Assembly (NCBI RefSeq): GCF_028471945.1 | Contig: NZ_CP110128.1 | Location: 5,134,501 to 5,198,500, forward strand | Origin: Pseudomonas sp. WJP1 | GTDB taxonomy: Bacteria > Pseudomonadota > Gammaproteobacteria > Pseudomonadales > Pseudomonadaceae | Length of the DNA stretch: 64,000 nucleotides | Direction: 5' to 3' | In this document: one piece after another, positions 1 through 9,024 of the stretch | Numbering within the stretch: position 1 is the first letter of the stretch | How the letters are laid out: each line of letters opens with the position of its first letter | Made by a program: the position numbers and the translations under genes | Notes under the pieces: generated by a model | Databases searched by the model: none | What the model saw: the letters and a program-made list of their open reading frames with translations, nothing else | Told to the model about the DNA's origin: nothing

Positions 1-664
1 CGTTGTTCAGGTAGTTTTTGCTGATCAGGTAATGGGCGCTGATCGCATCGCCCAGGTAGACATCCGCCTGGCCGAAGGCGACTGCGCCGACCGCCGCCAG
101 TGTCGAGGGAAAAAGCTGAACCTGGGCTTGGGGATAAAATTGCTGCACGTTTTGTTCAGGCAAGTAGTGGTAGAGCGTTGCCAGGCGCTTGCCGGCCAAG
201 GTCGGGTCCAGTACCTGTGGCGAATCAATGCGGGTCACCAATACCGGCTGATCCACCGCATAGGCGTGGGACATTTGTAATTGGCGGTCCTGGGACTCGT
301 AGCTGTTGGACGTTCCCAGCAAGTCTGCCGTCCCTTGCTTGACGGCTCGGACGGCGTCTTCGCGGGATGCATAGCGCCGCACTTCGATCTCCACCCGCAG
401 CAGTTGCCGCAGCAGATCGGCATAGTCGGCTGTCACCCCTTCCAGCACGTGATCGGTGGTGATGTCGAAAGGCGGATAGTCCGGGGCCGAAACGGCAAGC
501 ACCAATCGGGCTTTTTGCCGCAACCAGCGCCAATCGGCTGCTGACAACGACAGCACCTGGCCGTCCACGCTGGAACGGCCCAGTAACGTCAATGTTTGCG
601 GCTGCGCAAAGACACTCGATGCCCCCAGGCAAAGCGCCAACAGCAGGTATCGAAGAGTGTTCAT
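1..664 (-). CDS. BvgS/EvgS-like sensor, periplasmic solute-binding domain (partial, 3' end outside window)
   Basis: The reading frame is open from an ATG at 662-664 to the window edge, so only the N-terminal 221 residues are visible. It starts with a clear signal peptide (a hydrophobic Leu/Ala core ending at SSVFA-Q). A family 3 solute-binding (venus flytrap) fold follows, with the typical stretches APDYPPFDI and GTADLLGTSNSYES. Such domains at the N-terminus of BvgS/EvgS-type hybrid histidine kinases sense periplasmic signals. The start codon directly abuts the stop of the upstream response regulator gene, so the two are almost surely co-transcribed, which favours a sensor kinase over a free transport protein. 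The kinase part itself cannot be seen here. Confidence 0.75.
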   Translation of the reverse strand, partial: MNTLRYLLLALCLGASSVFAQPQTLTLLGRSSVDGQVLSLSAADWRWLRQKARLVLAVSAPDYPPFDITTDHVLEGVTADYADLLRQLLRVEIEVRRYASREDAVRAVKQGTADLLGTSNSYESQDRQLQMSHAYAVDQPVLVTRIDSPQVLDPTLAGKRLATLYHYLPEQNVQQFYPQAQVQLFPSTLAAVGAVAFGQADVYLGDAISAHYLISKNYLNN

Positions 665-1291
665 TCAGATCAAGTGATGACGCTGGGCAAGATCGCGCAG
701 ATGCACCGACGACTTCACGTTGAGTTTTTCAGTCAGGCGGGTTTTGTAGGTGCTGACGGTCTTGTGGCTCACGTGCAGGATTTCGGCGATTTCCTTGTTG
801 CTCGTGCCCCGGGCCAGATGCAGGAAAATGGATAACTCGCGGTCCGAAAGGCTGTTGATCAACTGTTTTTCACTACGCAGTACCTGGCTCACCGACACCG
901 AGCTCGAGGGCAACCGGGTGAAGTATGTGTAACCCGCCATCACGGCGTGCACGGCTTTGTGCAAATGCTGCAGATCGTTGGTCTTGGCGACGTAGGCCAC
1001 GGCACCGGCACGCATGCAACGATCCTGGAAAAACGCCGGTTCCTGGGCCGTGAACACCACCACCCGGCAGTGCGCCTCTTCCATCTGGATTCGTGCCAGT
1101 ACATCCAGGCCGTCGAGCTTCGGGATGTTGAGGTCCAGCACCACCAGTTCAGGTTTATGCTCGCGGATCATCGACAGGACTTCATTACCGCAGGCCGCTT
1201 CAAAGATACGTTTGTATCCCTCAAGCTTGAGCACGATTTTGACTGCACCGCGAATCACCGGATGATCGTCCACAACCAGCGCGCACTTCAT
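665..1291 (-). CDS. LuxR-family (BvgA/EvgA-like) response regulator
   Basis: This 208-residue protein has an N-terminal receiver domain and a C-terminal LuxR-type helix-turn-helix. Receiver hallmarks are present: the acidic pair Asp8-Asp9, the phospho-acceptor Asp53 in VVLDLNIP, a switch Thr in VVFTAQE and the conserved Lys in AYVAKTND. The output domain carries LSDRELSIFLHLARGTSNKEI followed by a recognition helix with HKTVSTYK. Length and layout match BvgA, EvgA and NarL-type regulators. Its stop codon immediately precedes the ATG of the sensor gene, so the pair forms one unit. Targets cannot be read from the sequence. It lies two genes downstream of pvdA on the same strand, but no link to siderophore control is shown. 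Confidence 0.9.
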   Translation of the reverse strand: MKCALVVDDHPVIRGAVKIVLKLEGYKRIFEAACGNEVLSMIREHKPELVVLDLNIPKLDGLDVLARIQMEEAHCRVVVFTAQEPAFFQDRCMRAGAVAYVAKTNDLQHLHKAVHAVMAGYTYFTRLPSSSVSVSQVLRSEKQLINSLSDRELSIFLHLARGTSNKEIAEILHVSHKTVSTYKTRLTEKLNVKSSVHLRDLAQRHHLI

Positions 1292-1394
1292 GGCAACTCC
1301 CTATGCATAAACACGACATTCGGACACTGACGGCCCATGGGCAAGAACACGCACATGGCTGCGCATAGACTCTTGCACGTAAAACCCGATTGAA

Positions 1395-1808
1395 CTACCT
1401 GACAGAAATGACAGTGCCGACGAACGGTTTGGGTCGATCGATGATCGCCATCAACCGCTGGATCGTCGCCAGGTCTGGCAGCAAGGCGTGGCTCACCTGC
1501 ACCTTGTGCCGCTCAGAGGCTGCAATGATGGGGAGCTGCGCGTGCTTGCCGTCGAAGATCAGGGCGTGCGCCAGCTGTTCGTTGTCGAGACAGAAATCCA
1601 GAAGGTTCAGCTTGCCTTGAGCCAGGCCAGCATTGATGACCAGCAGATCGAATGGCTCGCAGCCATATTCGACCAGGTTCAGAAGCTCCTCGAGGCTTTG
1701 CACCGGCGCCACCCGGAAGTAATCGAGCTGGTTGAACAACCGCTCGATTTTCATCCGGTTGAAGTGTTGATTGTCAGCGATCAGGATGCGTAAGGACTTG
1801 CTGGGCAA
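1395..1808 (-). CDS. Degenerate receiver-domain protein without output domain
   Basis: A 137-residue protein that resembles a single receiver domain: it begins LRILIADNQHFNRMKIERLF, a recognisable beta1-alpha1 of response regulators. The usual Asp-Asp pair reads Asp-Asn, and the phospho-acceptor position reads Asn (DLLVINAGLAQG) where receivers have Asp. No DNA-binding or enzymatic domain follows. The best start is a TTG at 1806-1808 preceded by a G-rich ribosome binding site; the first in-frame ATG would remove beta1. It lies about 100 bp upstream of the BvgAS-like pair in the same orientation. I infer a phosphorylation-independent pseudo-receiver that may modulate the neighbouring system; the function is unproven. 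Confidence 0.65.
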   Translation of the reverse strand: MPSKSLRILIADNQHFNRMKIERLFNQLDYFRVAPVQSLEELLNLVEYGCEPFDLLVINAGLAQGKLNLLDFCLDNEQLAHALIFDGKHAQLPIIAASERHKVQVSHALLPDLATIQRLMAIIDRPKPFVGTVISVR

Positions 1809-1854
1809 CGTGGCCCCCCGGGTCAGATTGATGAGGGGGCAAGGCTACGGAAGA

Positions 1855-1874
1855 CCTACAGCGCATTCTGTAGG
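1855..1874. repeat. Short perfect inverted repeat upstream of the receiver gene
   Basis: CCTACAG and CTGTAGG are separated by six bases. The repeat lies about 50 bp upstream of the degenerate receiver gene, between its start and the 3' end of pvdA, where a promoter operator would be expected. It could be a regulator site or a small hairpin. Confidence 0.4.
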
Positions 1875-1926
1875 AAAAATCCGAAATACCGCCCGCCAAG
1901 TCTGACGCGGGTCATGGAGATGCGAC

Positions 1927-1951
1927 GAAGGCGGCCTCACAGCCGCCGAAG
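1927..1951 (-). terminator. Hairpin just after the pvdA stop codon
   Basis: GGCGGC and GCCGCC arms enclose a six-base loop directly downstream of pvdA on the minus strand. No run of T follows, so it may slow rather than fully end transcription. Confidence 0.4.
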
Positions 1952-1954
1952 TTC

Positions 1955-3289
1955 TCAGCTGGCCGTCGCCAGGAGCAAATCCGCCATCGAGCGATGCCCG
2001 CGCTTCTTGCCATGGTCATACAGCGACCCGGCAATCTCGTCCGCGCGAATCGGCAGGATCGACAGCAGCGTGTCGCTCAAGCCATGGCTGGCCTGGCAGA
2101 AGCCCTGCATATAGATGCCGGCCTTGCAGCGCTCGTCGGTGATCAGTTTGTAGTTGCGATCCACCTCGAAATCACCCAGGTACTGCTCCAGCGGGGCCAG
2201 CAGCTTGCGGTGCATCTGCCGCTCGTAACCGGTGGCCAGCACCACGGCGTCGTAGTGACGGACCGTGACTTCGCCGGTGGCGTTGTTGCGCACCGCCAGT
2301 TCGATGCCACGCTCGGTGGCGCTGGCTTTTTCGATAGTGGTCAAGGTACGGAACGCATGGCGAGCAATGCCCGAGACTTTCTGCCGGTAGAAAATGCCGT
2401 AGATGCGCTCGATCAGGTCGATGTCCACCACCGAATAGTTGGTGTTGTGGTATTCGTTGACCAGGCGCTCACGCTCGCTGCTTTCCTGCTGGAACACCAG
2501 GTCGGTGAACTCCGGCGAGAACACCTCATTGACGAACGGGCTGTCGTCCGCCGGTTTCAGGGCAGAACCACGCAGGATCATGTCGACCTGCACCGACGGG
2601 AAGCTGTCGTTAAGATCGATGAAGGCTTCCGCTGCGCTCTGCCCGCCACCGATGATCGCGATGCTCATCGGCTGGTTGTTCACGCACGGCTGTTTGGCCA
2701 TCTGCGCCAGGTACTGCGAATGGTGAAACACCCGATTGTCGCCCTTGAGCGCCTTGAACGCCTCGGGGATCCGCGGCGTACCGCCCGCGCTGACCACCAC
2801 CGAGCGGGTGGTTCGCACATGTTGATGCCCAGTGCTATCGCGAGAAATCACCCGCAGCGCTTCGACCTGCTGGTTGTGCAGCACCGGTTCGATGGTCAGC
2901 ACTTCTTCGCCATAACGGCTCTGATTCTCGAATTGCGCGGCTACCCAGCGCAGGTAATCGTTGTACTCCATGCGGCAGGGATAGAACGTGCCCAGGTTGA
3001 TGAAGTCCACCAGGCGACCGTGGGCCTTGAGGTAATTGACGAACGAGTAAGGACTGGTCGGGTTGCGCAGGGTCACCAGGTCCTTGAGGAAGGAAATCTG
3101 CAGCTCGCTCTGGGTCGACAGGGTGTTGCCATGCCAGCTGTAGTGGGCTTGCTTGTCGAGAAACAGCACATCCAGTTCGCCCTGGCTCGGCCCGCGCTCT
3201 TGCAGGGCGATGGCCAGTGCCAGGTTCGAAGGGCCGAAACCGACGCCGATCAGGTCGTGAACGATGGGCGATGCAATTGCCTGTGTCAT
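1955..3289 (-). CDS. pvdA: L-ornithine N5-monooxygenase PvdA
   Basis: This flavoprotein hydroxylates the side-chain nitrogen of L-ornithine using NADPH and oxygen, supplying N5-hydroxyornithine for the hydroxamate ligands of pyoverdine. The 444-residue length is typical of PvdA. The FAD-binding motif GVGFGPSNLALA lies at residues 15-26 and the NADPH-binding motif IIGGGQSAAE at 212-221, with the C-terminal ATGYE motif of this monooxygenase class also present. An AGAGGACA ribosome binding site precedes the ATG. A perfect PvdS box lies about 100 bp upstream (3388-3411), so expression should follow iron starvation. The gene is transcribed alone, followed by a hairpin. Confidence 0.97.
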   Translation of the reverse strand: MTQAIASPIVHDLIGVGFGPSNLALAIALQERGPSQGELDVLFLDKQAHYSWHGNTLSTQSELQISFLKDLVTLRNPTSPYSFVNYLKAHGRLVDFINLGTFYPCRMEYNDYLRWVAAQFENQSRYGEEVLTIEPVLHNQQVEALRVISRDSTGHQHVRTTRSVVVSAGGTPRIPEAFKALKGDNRVFHHSQYLAQMAKQPCVNNQPMSIAIIGGGQSAAEAFIDLNDSFPSVQVDMILRGSALKPADDSPFVNEVFSPEFTDLVFQQESSERERLVNEYHNTNYSVVDIDLIERIYGIFYRQKVSGIARHAFRTLTTIEKASATERGIELAVRNNATGEVTVRHYDAVVLATGYERQMHRKLLAPLEQYLGDFEVDRNYKLITDERCKAGIYMQGFCQASHGLSDTLLSILPIRADEIAGSLYDHGKKRGHRSMADLLLATAS

Positions 3290-3387
3290 TTCCAGTGTCC
3301 TCTGGATGAACCCCCGAGCGGCGGGGAGATAAGCCTAAGTGACCTGGCCGGCCTTGAGCAGGACAGCAGGTCGTCTGTTGATTAGGA

Positions 3388-3411
3388 ACGAGGACAGTGA
3401 AATAAAATTTA
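3388..3411 (-). promoter_or_regulatory. PvdS iron-starvation box of pvdA
   Basis: On the minus strand the sequence reads TAAAT, 16 bases, CGT, the known -35/-10 signature for the sigma factor PvdS. It lies upstream of pvdA with the right orientation. Confidence 0.9.
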
Positions 3412-3434
3412 ACAAGAACAGGTCAGCGCGAGGA

Positions 3435-3917
3435 TCAATGCGCATCCCATTGGCGCATCCGCACCCGGCAATGCTTCATGGCGTTGACGATGTGCTTTTC
3501 TACCAGGGCCTTGGAGATGCCCAGGTGTTCGGCGATCTGCGGATGTGAAAGGCCTTCGATCTTGCGCAGCAGGAAACTCTCGCGACACAGTCGGGGCAAT
3601 TCCGCCAGGGCGCGCTGGAGCATGTCCAGGCGCTGGCCGTGATCGAGGCTGCTGAGGGGCGATGGGCTGAAATAGCGCTCTTCGTTGTCGAGCACCTCCA
3701 GCGACTCGACCTGGCGCAATGCATTGCGTCGGTGATCGTCGATCACCAGGTTCAAGGCCGTGCGATAAAGGAATGCCCGGGGCTGCTCGATCGGCGTGTC
3801 GCTGGAGCGTTCCAGGACTCGCAGATAAGCGTCATGCACCACATCTTCGGCCACCTGGCGGTTGCCGAGCTTGGCGTTGAGGAAACACACCAGCTCTCGA
3901 TAGTAGTTTTCCAACAT
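3435..3917 (-). CDS. fpvI: ECF sigma factor FpvI
   Basis: A 160-residue extracytoplasmic-function sigma factor of the iron-starvation (FecI-like) group. Region 2 is visible as DVVHDAYLRVLE with the following RAFLYRTALNLVIDDHRR, and region 4 as LPRLCRESFLLRKIEGLSHPQIAEHLGIS with a helix-turn-helix near the C-terminus. In P. aeruginosa FpvI drives transcription of the receptor gene fpvA. Its length fits FpvI (about 159) rather than PvdS (about 187), and its position between pvdA and pvdRT-opmQ is the FpvI position. The expected neighbour fpvR, which encodes the membrane anti-sigma factor, is not present between this gene and pvdR. A Fur-like site lies about 95 bp upstream. Confidence 0.9.
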   Translation of the reverse strand: MLENYYRELVCFLNAKLGNRQVAEDVVHDAYLRVLERSSDTPIEQPRAFLYRTALNLVIDDHRRNALRQVESLEVLDNEERYFSPSPLSSLDHGQRLDMLQRALAELPRLCRESFLLRKIEGLSHPQIAEHLGISKALVEKHIVNAMKHCRVRMRQWDAH

Positions 3918-4011
3918 GACTCCCGTCCGCAGGGGTGCGGTTTCTGTCCTTGAGCCCGCTCATCGACCACAAAAACAGACAGTGGCACGATAGTGGCAAT
4001 TGAAGTGCGTA

Positions 4012-4031
4012 ATTTATAGTAATTCTCATAT
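4012..4031 (-). promoter_or_regulatory. Candidate Fur box upstream of fpvI
   Basis: The minus strand reads ATATGAGAATTACTATAAAT, close to the Pseudomonas Fur pattern with GAGAAT and an AT-rich ACTAT half. The position suits repression of fpvI under iron-replete conditions. The match is by eye. Confidence 0.6.
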
Positions 4032-4083
4032 AGATTTAAAGTGTTGCTTTGTCTTGCCCGACAAATAGTCATGGGCTACCGCT

Positions 4084-4218
4084 GATCGTTCCCATGCTCT
4101 GCGTGGGAATGCAGCCCGTGACGCTCCGCGTCACCCTTGCGCAAGATCCGAGCCTTGCGTCGGCAGTGGAACGCGGAGCGTCCCTGGCTGCATTCCCACG
4201 CGGAGCGTGGGAACGATC
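4084..4218. repeat. Large inverted repeat (GGGAACGATC family) between fpvI and pvdR
   Basis: Arms of about 33 bp at 4084-4116 and 4186-4218 are near-perfect inverted copies, starting GATCGTTCCCA and ending in the complement. Between them are further matching GC-rich segments. It is a different family from the TGTGGGAGC-type REPs elsewhere in the window and separates the divergent fpvI and pvdR promoters. Confidence 0.85.
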
Positions 4219-4258
4219 AGTTGAGGCAAGCCACAGTGTTACGCCGTGTGTCCGCGGC

Positions 4259-4282
4259 TAAATTCCCTGCTGCTGTCCTCGT
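4259..4282 (+). promoter_or_regulatory. PvdS iron-starvation box of pvdRT-opmQ
   Basis: CTAAATTCCC then CGT, with exactly 16 bases between TAAAT and CGT. Transcription would start near 4290, which argues for the pvdR start codon at 4347 rather than an upstream ATG at 4299. Confidence 0.88.
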
Positions 4283-4346
4283 CTACAAGGACAGCTCCAT
4301 GTTCCTGCCGGCTCCACGGCAGTGTTCAACTGCTTTGGAACCCTGC

Positions 4347-5519
4347 ATGAATCGTCCCCGTCACACCCGACGCGCCCTGCTTGTAGCACTCAGCCTGATT
4401 CCCGTTGTCGCCGTCGCGGCCTGGCAGTTCATCCCGCCCGGGCGTGACCAGTTCGCCACCGTGCAAGTCACCCGCGCCGACATCGAAAGCAGCGTCACGG
4501 CCTTGGGTACCCTGCAACCCAGGCGTTATGTCGACGTCGGTGCCCAGGCGTCCGGGCAGATTCAAAAGATCCATGTGGAAGTCGGGGACGTGGTCAAGGA
4601 AGGCCAGCTGCTGGTGGAAATCGATCCCTCCACGCAACAGGCCAAGCTCGATGCCGGGCGTTTCTCCATCGAAAACCTCAAGGCGCAGCTTCAGGAACAA
4701 CGCGCGCAACACGACCTCGCCCAACAGAAATACCAGCGTCAGCAAAACCTCAAGGCCGGCAACGCCACCCGCGAAGAAGACGTGCAGACCGCCCAGGCCG
4801 AACTGCGCGCCACCCAGGCGCGCATCGACATGTTCCAGGCGCAGATTCGCCAGGCCCAGGCCAGCCTGCGCAGCGATCAGGCCGAGCTCGGCTACACCCG
4901 GATCTATGCGCCCATGTCCGGCACCGTGGTCGCGCTGGATGCCCGGGAAGGCCAGACCCTTAACGCCCAGCAACAGACCCCGCTGATTCTGCGCATCGCC
5001 AAGCTGTCGCCAATGACCGTGTGGGCCGAAGTCTCCGAAGCCGACATCGGCCACGTCAAACCCGGCATGAACGCCTGGTTCACCACCCTCAGCGGCGGCA
5101 CCCGACGCTGGAAAAGCACCGTACGGCAGATTCTGCCGGTCCCGCCCAAACCCCTGGACCAGACCAGCCAGGGCGGCGGCAGCCCGGCCAGTTCGAGCAA
5201 AAGCGGCAGCGCGCGGGTGGTGCTGTACACCGTGCTGCTGGACGTCGACAACGCCGACAACGCGCTGATGGCGGAAATGACCACCCAGGTATTTTTCGTC
5301 GCAGACCAAGCGCAGAACGTCCTGACCGCGCCGATCGCCGCCCTGCAGGCCGGCGTGCAAGCCGACAGCCAGACCGCGCAAGTGGTGGCCAGGAATGGCA
5401 GCATCGAACAGCGCAACGTCCGCACCGGCATCAGCGATCGGCTGCGGGTGCAGATCCTCGACGGCCTGCAGGAAGGCGATCACTTGCTGATCGGCCCGGC
5501 CGACGGGAGTGGCGGTTGA
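4347..5519 (+). CDS. pvdR: PvdR, periplasmic adaptor of the pyoverdine efflux pump
   Basis: This 390-residue membrane fusion protein (HlyD/MacA family) links the inner-membrane pump PvdT to the outer-membrane channel OpmQ. A single N-terminal membrane anchor (residues about 10-28) is followed by the lipoyl-like half GAQASGQIQKIHVEVGDVV, a long Gln/Ala-rich coiled-coil hairpin (about residues 105-185), the second lipoyl half with YAPMSGTVV and a beta-barrel region. The pump exports newly made and recycled pyoverdine from the periplasm. The start at 4347 keeps the family length and lies downstream of the predicted transcription start. An in-frame ATG at 4299 has a better AAGGA site but would leave almost no leader. 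Its TGA abuts the pvdT ATG. Confidence 0.93.
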   Translation: MNRPRHTRRALLVALSLIPVVAVAAWQFIPPGRDQFATVQVTRADIESSVTALGTLQPRRYVDVGAQASGQIQKIHVEVGDVVKEGQLLVEIDPSTQQAKLDAGRFSIENLKAQLQEQRAQHDLAQQKYQRQQNLKAGNATREEDVQTAQAELRATQARIDMFQAQIRQAQASLRSDQAELGYTRIYAPMSGTVVALDAREGQTLNAQQQTPLILRIAKLSPMTVWAEVSEADIGHVKPGMNAWFTTLSGGTRRWKSTVRQILPVPPKPLDQTSQGGGSPASSSKSGSARVVLYTVLLDVDNADNALMAEMTTQVFFVADQAQNVLTAPIAALQAGVQADSQTAQVVARNGSIEQRNVRTGISDRLRVQILDGLQEGDHLLIGPADGSGG

Positions 5520-7493
5520 ATGCAAACGCCCCTGATCGACCTTTCGGACATCCGCAAAGCCTACGGCGGCGGCGACGCCCCTGAAGTCCACGTATTGCGC
5601 GGCATCGACCTGTCGATCCATGCCGGTGAGTTCGTGGCGATCGTCGGCGCCTCCGGTTCCGGCAAGTCGACACTGATGAACATCCTCGGCTGCCTCGACC
5701 GGCCGACCTCGGGCGAATACCGCTTCGCCGGAGAAAACGTCGCCGCCCTGGACAGTGATGCACTGGCGTGGTTGCGCCGCGAAGCCTTCGGTTTCGTGTT
5801 CCAGGGTTACCACCTGATTCCGTCCGGCTCGGCCCAGGAAAACGTCGAGATGCCGGCAATTTATGCAGGCACCCCGGCCGCCGAACGCCATGCCCGCGCC
5901 GCCGCCCTGCTCGAGCGCCTCGGCCTGGCCACGCGCACTGGCAATCGTCCGCACCAGCTTTCCGGTGGTCAGCAGCAGCGGGTGTCCATTGCCCGCGCCT
6001 TGATGAACGGCGGCCATATTATCCTCGCCGACGAACCCACCGGCGCCCTCGACAGCCACAGCGGCAAGGAAGTCATGGCGCTGCTCGACGAGCTGGCGAG
6101 CCAGGGCCACGTGGTGATCCTCATCACCCACGACCGCGAGGTGGCGGCGCGGGCCAAGCGCATCATCGAGATCCGCGACGGCCTGATCATCAGCGACAGC
6201 GCCCGGGACAACCCCGCCGCGCAAACCTGCGCCAATCCCGGCGCGTTGCAAGCGGTGGACCTGCGCAAGCGCCTGACCGAAGGCGCGCAAGCCAGCGGCG
6301 CCTGGAAAGGCGAACTGGTCGATGCGGTGCAAGCTGCCTGGCGGGTGATGTGGATCAACAAGTTCCGCACCGCGCTGACCCTGCTGGGGATCATCATAGG
6401 CGTCGCTTCGGTGGTGGTGATGCTGGCCGTCGGCGAAGGCAGCAAGCGCCAGGTCATGGCCCAGATGGGCGCGTTCGGCTCCAACATCATTTACCTCAGC
6501 GGCTCGTCGCCCAACCCGCGAACACCGCTGGGCATCGTCACCCTGGACGAAGTCAAGGCAGTGGCGAGCCTGCCCCAGGTCATGCGCATCATGCCCGTCA
6601 ACGGCCAGGAAGCCGGGGTCCGCTTTGGCAACCTCGACCACCTGAGCTACGTCGGCGGCAACGACACCAACTTCCCGGCGATCTTCAACTGGCCGGTGGT
6701 GCAAGGCAGCTATTTCACCGAGGCCGATGAACGAAACGCCGCGGCGGTCGCGGTGATCGGGCACAAGGTGCGGACCAAGCTGCTCAAGGACGTGGCCAAT
6801 CCCATCGGCCAGTACATCCTCATCGAAAACGTGCCATTCCAGGTGGTCGGCGTGCTGGCGGAAAAAGGTGCGAGCTCCGGCGACTCCGACAGCGACGACC
6901 GCATCGCCATCCCCTACTCCGCGGCCAGTGTGCGGCTGTTCGGCACCCATAACCCGGAATACATCGCGATTGCCGCCGCCGATGCGCGCAAGGTCAAGGA
7001 GACGGAACAGGCCATTGAGCAATTGATGCTGCGCCTGCACAACGGCAAGAAGGATTTCGAACTGACCAACAACGCGGCGATGATCCAGGCCGAAGCGCGC
7101 ACGCAAAACACCCTGTCGCTGATGCTCGGTTCGATTGCCGCGATTTCGTTGCTGGTGGGCGGTATCGGGGTGATGAACATCATGCTCATGACCGTGCGTG
7201 AACGGACCCGCGAGATCGGCATCCGCATGGCCACCGGCGCCCGCCAGCGCGACATCCTGCGCCAGTTCCTCACCGAAGCGGTGATGCTCTCGGTGGTCGG
7301 CGGACTGGCCGGGATCGCCCTGGCGCTGATTGTCGGCGGCGTACTGATCCTCAGTGAAGTCGCCGTCGCGTTCTCCTTGATAGCGGTGCTGGGCGCCTTC
7401 GGCTGCGCCCTGGTCACCGGTGTTGTCTTCGGCTTCATGCCGGCCCGCAAAGCTGCCCGACTCGACCCGGTCACGGCCCTTACCAGTGAATGA
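5520..7493 (+). CDS. pvdT: PvdT, MacB-type ABC transporter of pyoverdine efflux
   Basis: The 657-residue protein fuses an N-terminal ATPase with a C-terminal MacB-type permease. Walker [10 protein letters not shown] is at about residues 43-51, the ABC signature LSGGQQQR near 147 and Walker [13 protein letters not shown] just after. The permease half has one membrane segment near residue 285, a large periplasmic domain and three closing segments including [12 protein letters not shown]. With PvdR and OpmQ it forms a tripartite pump that secretes and recycles pyoverdine. It starts directly on the base after the pvdR stop, so the two are translationally coupled. Confidence 0.95.
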   Translation: MQTPLIDLSDIRKAYGGGDAPEVHVLRGIDLSIHAGEFVAIVGASGSGKSTLMNILGCLDRPTSGEYRFAGENVAALDSDALAWLRREAFGFVFQGYHLIPSGSAQENVEMPAIYAGTPAAERHARAAALLERLGLATRTGNRPHQLSGGQQQRVSIARALMNGGHIILADEPTGALDSHSGKEVMALLDELASQGHVVILITHDREVAARAKRIIEIRDGLIISDSARDNPAAQTCANPGALQAVDLRKRLTEGAQASGAWKGELVDAVQAAWRVMWINKFRTALTLLGIIIGVASVVVMLAVGEGSKRQVMAQMGAFGSNIIYLSGSSPNPRTPLGIVTLDEVKAVASLPQVMRIMPVNGQEAGVRFGNLDHLSYVGGNDTNFPAIFNWPVVQGSYFTEADERNAAAVAVIGHKVRTKLLKDVANPIGQYILIENVPFQVVGVLAEKGASSGDSDSDDRIAIPYSAASVRLFGTHNPEYIAIAAADARKVKETEQAIEQLMLRLHNGKKDFELTNNAAMIQAEARTQNTLSLMLGSIAAISLLVGGIGVMNIMLMTVRERTREIGIRMATGARQRDILRQFLTEAVMLSVVGGLAGIALALIVGGVLILSEVAVAFSLIAVLGAFGCALVTGVVFGFMPARKAARLDPVTALTSE

Positions 7494-7500
7494 TTTCTTG

Positions 7501-8895
7501 ATGAAGCCGCAATTGAGTTTGCTGACCCTTTGCCTGTTGCTAGGCGCCTGCGGCAGCCCTGCCCAGCGCCCGGACAGCGGCATTGCGCCGCCCGCCGCCT
7601 GGCAATCGCCGCACACAGCGGGTTCCACCCGCGACAACCAGCAATGGTGGAACCGCTTCGGCAGTCCGCAACTGGGTCGCCTGATCGAACAGGCCCGAGT
7701 CGGCAGTTACGATTTAGCCGCCGCTATTGCCCGAGTACGCCAGGCACAGGCCGAAACAGTAGTCGCTGGCGGCTCGCAGTTACCTGAGGTCAAGGCCGGG
7801 TTGAACGCCAACCGGCAGAAGTTGCTGCGCGGCAATGGCTACAGTCAACTCGACGCCGACAGCGATAACAACGCGGTCGACTACTTCACCGCCAACCTGA
7901 CTGCGAGCTACGAAATCGATTTCTGGGGCGGCCAGCGCGCGTCCCGTGACAGTGCGCAATTCGCCTTGCGGGCCAGCGAGTTCGATCAGGCGACCGTCGA
8001 GTTGACGCTGCTCAGCGGTGTCGCCAGCACCTATGCGCAAACTTTGTCGCTGCAGGAGCAGAGCCGAATTGCCGAGCTTAATCTGGCCAACGCCCAGAAT
8101 GTTTTGAAACTTGTGCAGACCCGCTACGACTCAGGTTCGGCAACAGCTCTGGAGCTGGCCCAGCAGAAAAGCCTGGTGGCCGCGCAACAACGGCAATTGC
8201 CACTGGTGCAGCAGCAGGCCATCGACGCGCAGATCAGCCTCGCCACCCTCCTCGGTCGCCCGGTGCAGGAACTGGCGCTGGGCCAGGAACACTTCGATCA
8301 ATTGTCCTGGCCCGCCATCGACGCAGGTGTCCCCAGCGAATTGCTCAGCCGCCGCCCGGACATCGCCCGGGCCGAAGCGCAACTGGCCGCCGCCCAGGCC
8401 GACGTCACCGTGGCCCGCGCCGCGATGTTGCCGACCGTGACCCTGAGCGCGGAAATCGGCTCCGGTGCCGACCGTGCCGGCGACATCCTGCGCAGCCCCT
8501 TCTACAACCTCACCGCCGGATTGCTCGCCCCGGTGTTCAACAACGGGCGCCTGGGCGCCGAGCGCGACAAGGCCACCGCGCGCCAGGAAGAACTGCTGGA
8601 AACCTACCGCGGCGCGATCATCAATGGCTTCGCCGACGTGGAAAAAGCCTTGAACAGCATTCGCGGGCTGGACGAACAGCGCCAGTGGCAAAGCGAGGAA
8701 CTGAGCCAGGCGCAGACCGCGTTCAACATCGCCCAAAGCCGCTATGAAGCCGGTGCCGAGGACTTGCTGACGGTGCTGGAGACGCAACGCACGCTGTATG
8801 CGGCGCAGGATTTGAATGTGCAGCTGAGGCTGTCGCGGATGCAGGCGAGCATTGCGTTGTACAAGGCACTTGGGGGTGGGTGGCAGGTTTTGTAA
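7501..8895 (+). CDS. opmQ: OpmQ, outer-membrane channel of the pyoverdine pump
   Basis: A 464-residue NodT/TolC-family outer-membrane factor. The N-terminus is a lipoprotein signal ending in LLLGAC, with the lipidated Cys at residue 17, followed by two repeated halves rich in coiled coil (LIEQARVGSYDLAAAIARVRQAQAE and the later RPDIARAEAQLAAAQADVTVAR). It completes the PvdRT-OpmQ pump. The start is the ATG eight bases after the pvdT stop; an in-frame GTG at 7486 overlapping pvdT is an alternative but would put four extra residues before the signal peptide. A REP hairpin follows the stop and probably ends the operon. Confidence 0.94.
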   Translation: MKPQLSLLTLCLLLGACGSPAQRPDSGIAPPAAWQSPHTAGSTRDNQQWWNRFGSPQLGRLIEQARVGSYDLAAAIARVRQAQAETVVAGGSQLPEVKAGLNANRQKLLRGNGYSQLDADSDNNAVDYFTANLTASYEIDFWGGQRASRDSAQFALRASEFDQATVELTLLSGVASTYAQTLSLQEQSRIAELNLANAQNVLKLVQTRYDSGSATALELAQQKSLVAAQQRQLPLVQQQAIDAQISLATLLGRPVQELALGQEHFDQLSWPAIDAGVPSELLSRRPDIARAEAQLAAAQADVTVARAAMLPTVTLSAEIGSGADRAGDILRSPFYNLTAGLLAPVFNNGRLGAERDKATARQEELLETYRGAIINGFADVEKALNSIRGLDEQRQWQSEELSQAQTAFNIAQSRYEAGAEDLLTVLETQRTLYAAQDLNVQLRLSRMQASIALYKALGGGWQVL

Positions 8896-8918
8896 TTGCT
8901 GCGCCTGTCAGGCCGCCA

Positions 8919-9006
8919 TCGCTGGCAAGCCAGCTCCCACAGGTTATGTGTCGAGCCGAAATCATGTGCCACGCATTATTCCCTGTGGGAGCTGGCTTGC
9001 CAGCGA
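8919..9006. repeat. REP inverted pair between convergent opmQ and pvdP
   Basis: Arms TCGCTGGCAAGCCAGCTCCC and its complement enclose about 40 bp. It lies between the 3' ends of opmQ and pvdP and can serve as a bidirectional terminator. Confidence 0.85.
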
Positions 9007-9024
9007 AGAACGATAACGCGGTCG

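Noticed and set aside
4299..4346. Upstream ATG of pvdR with a better AAGGA site
   Set aside because: The predicted PvdS-dependent transcript would begin at about the same place, leaving no leader, and the extra residues do not fit the family.
4326..7637. 1103-codon open frame antisense to pvdR and pvdT
   Set aside because: It is a GC-rich shadow of well-supported genes, has no ribosome binding site or recognisable domain and runs through three real reading frames.
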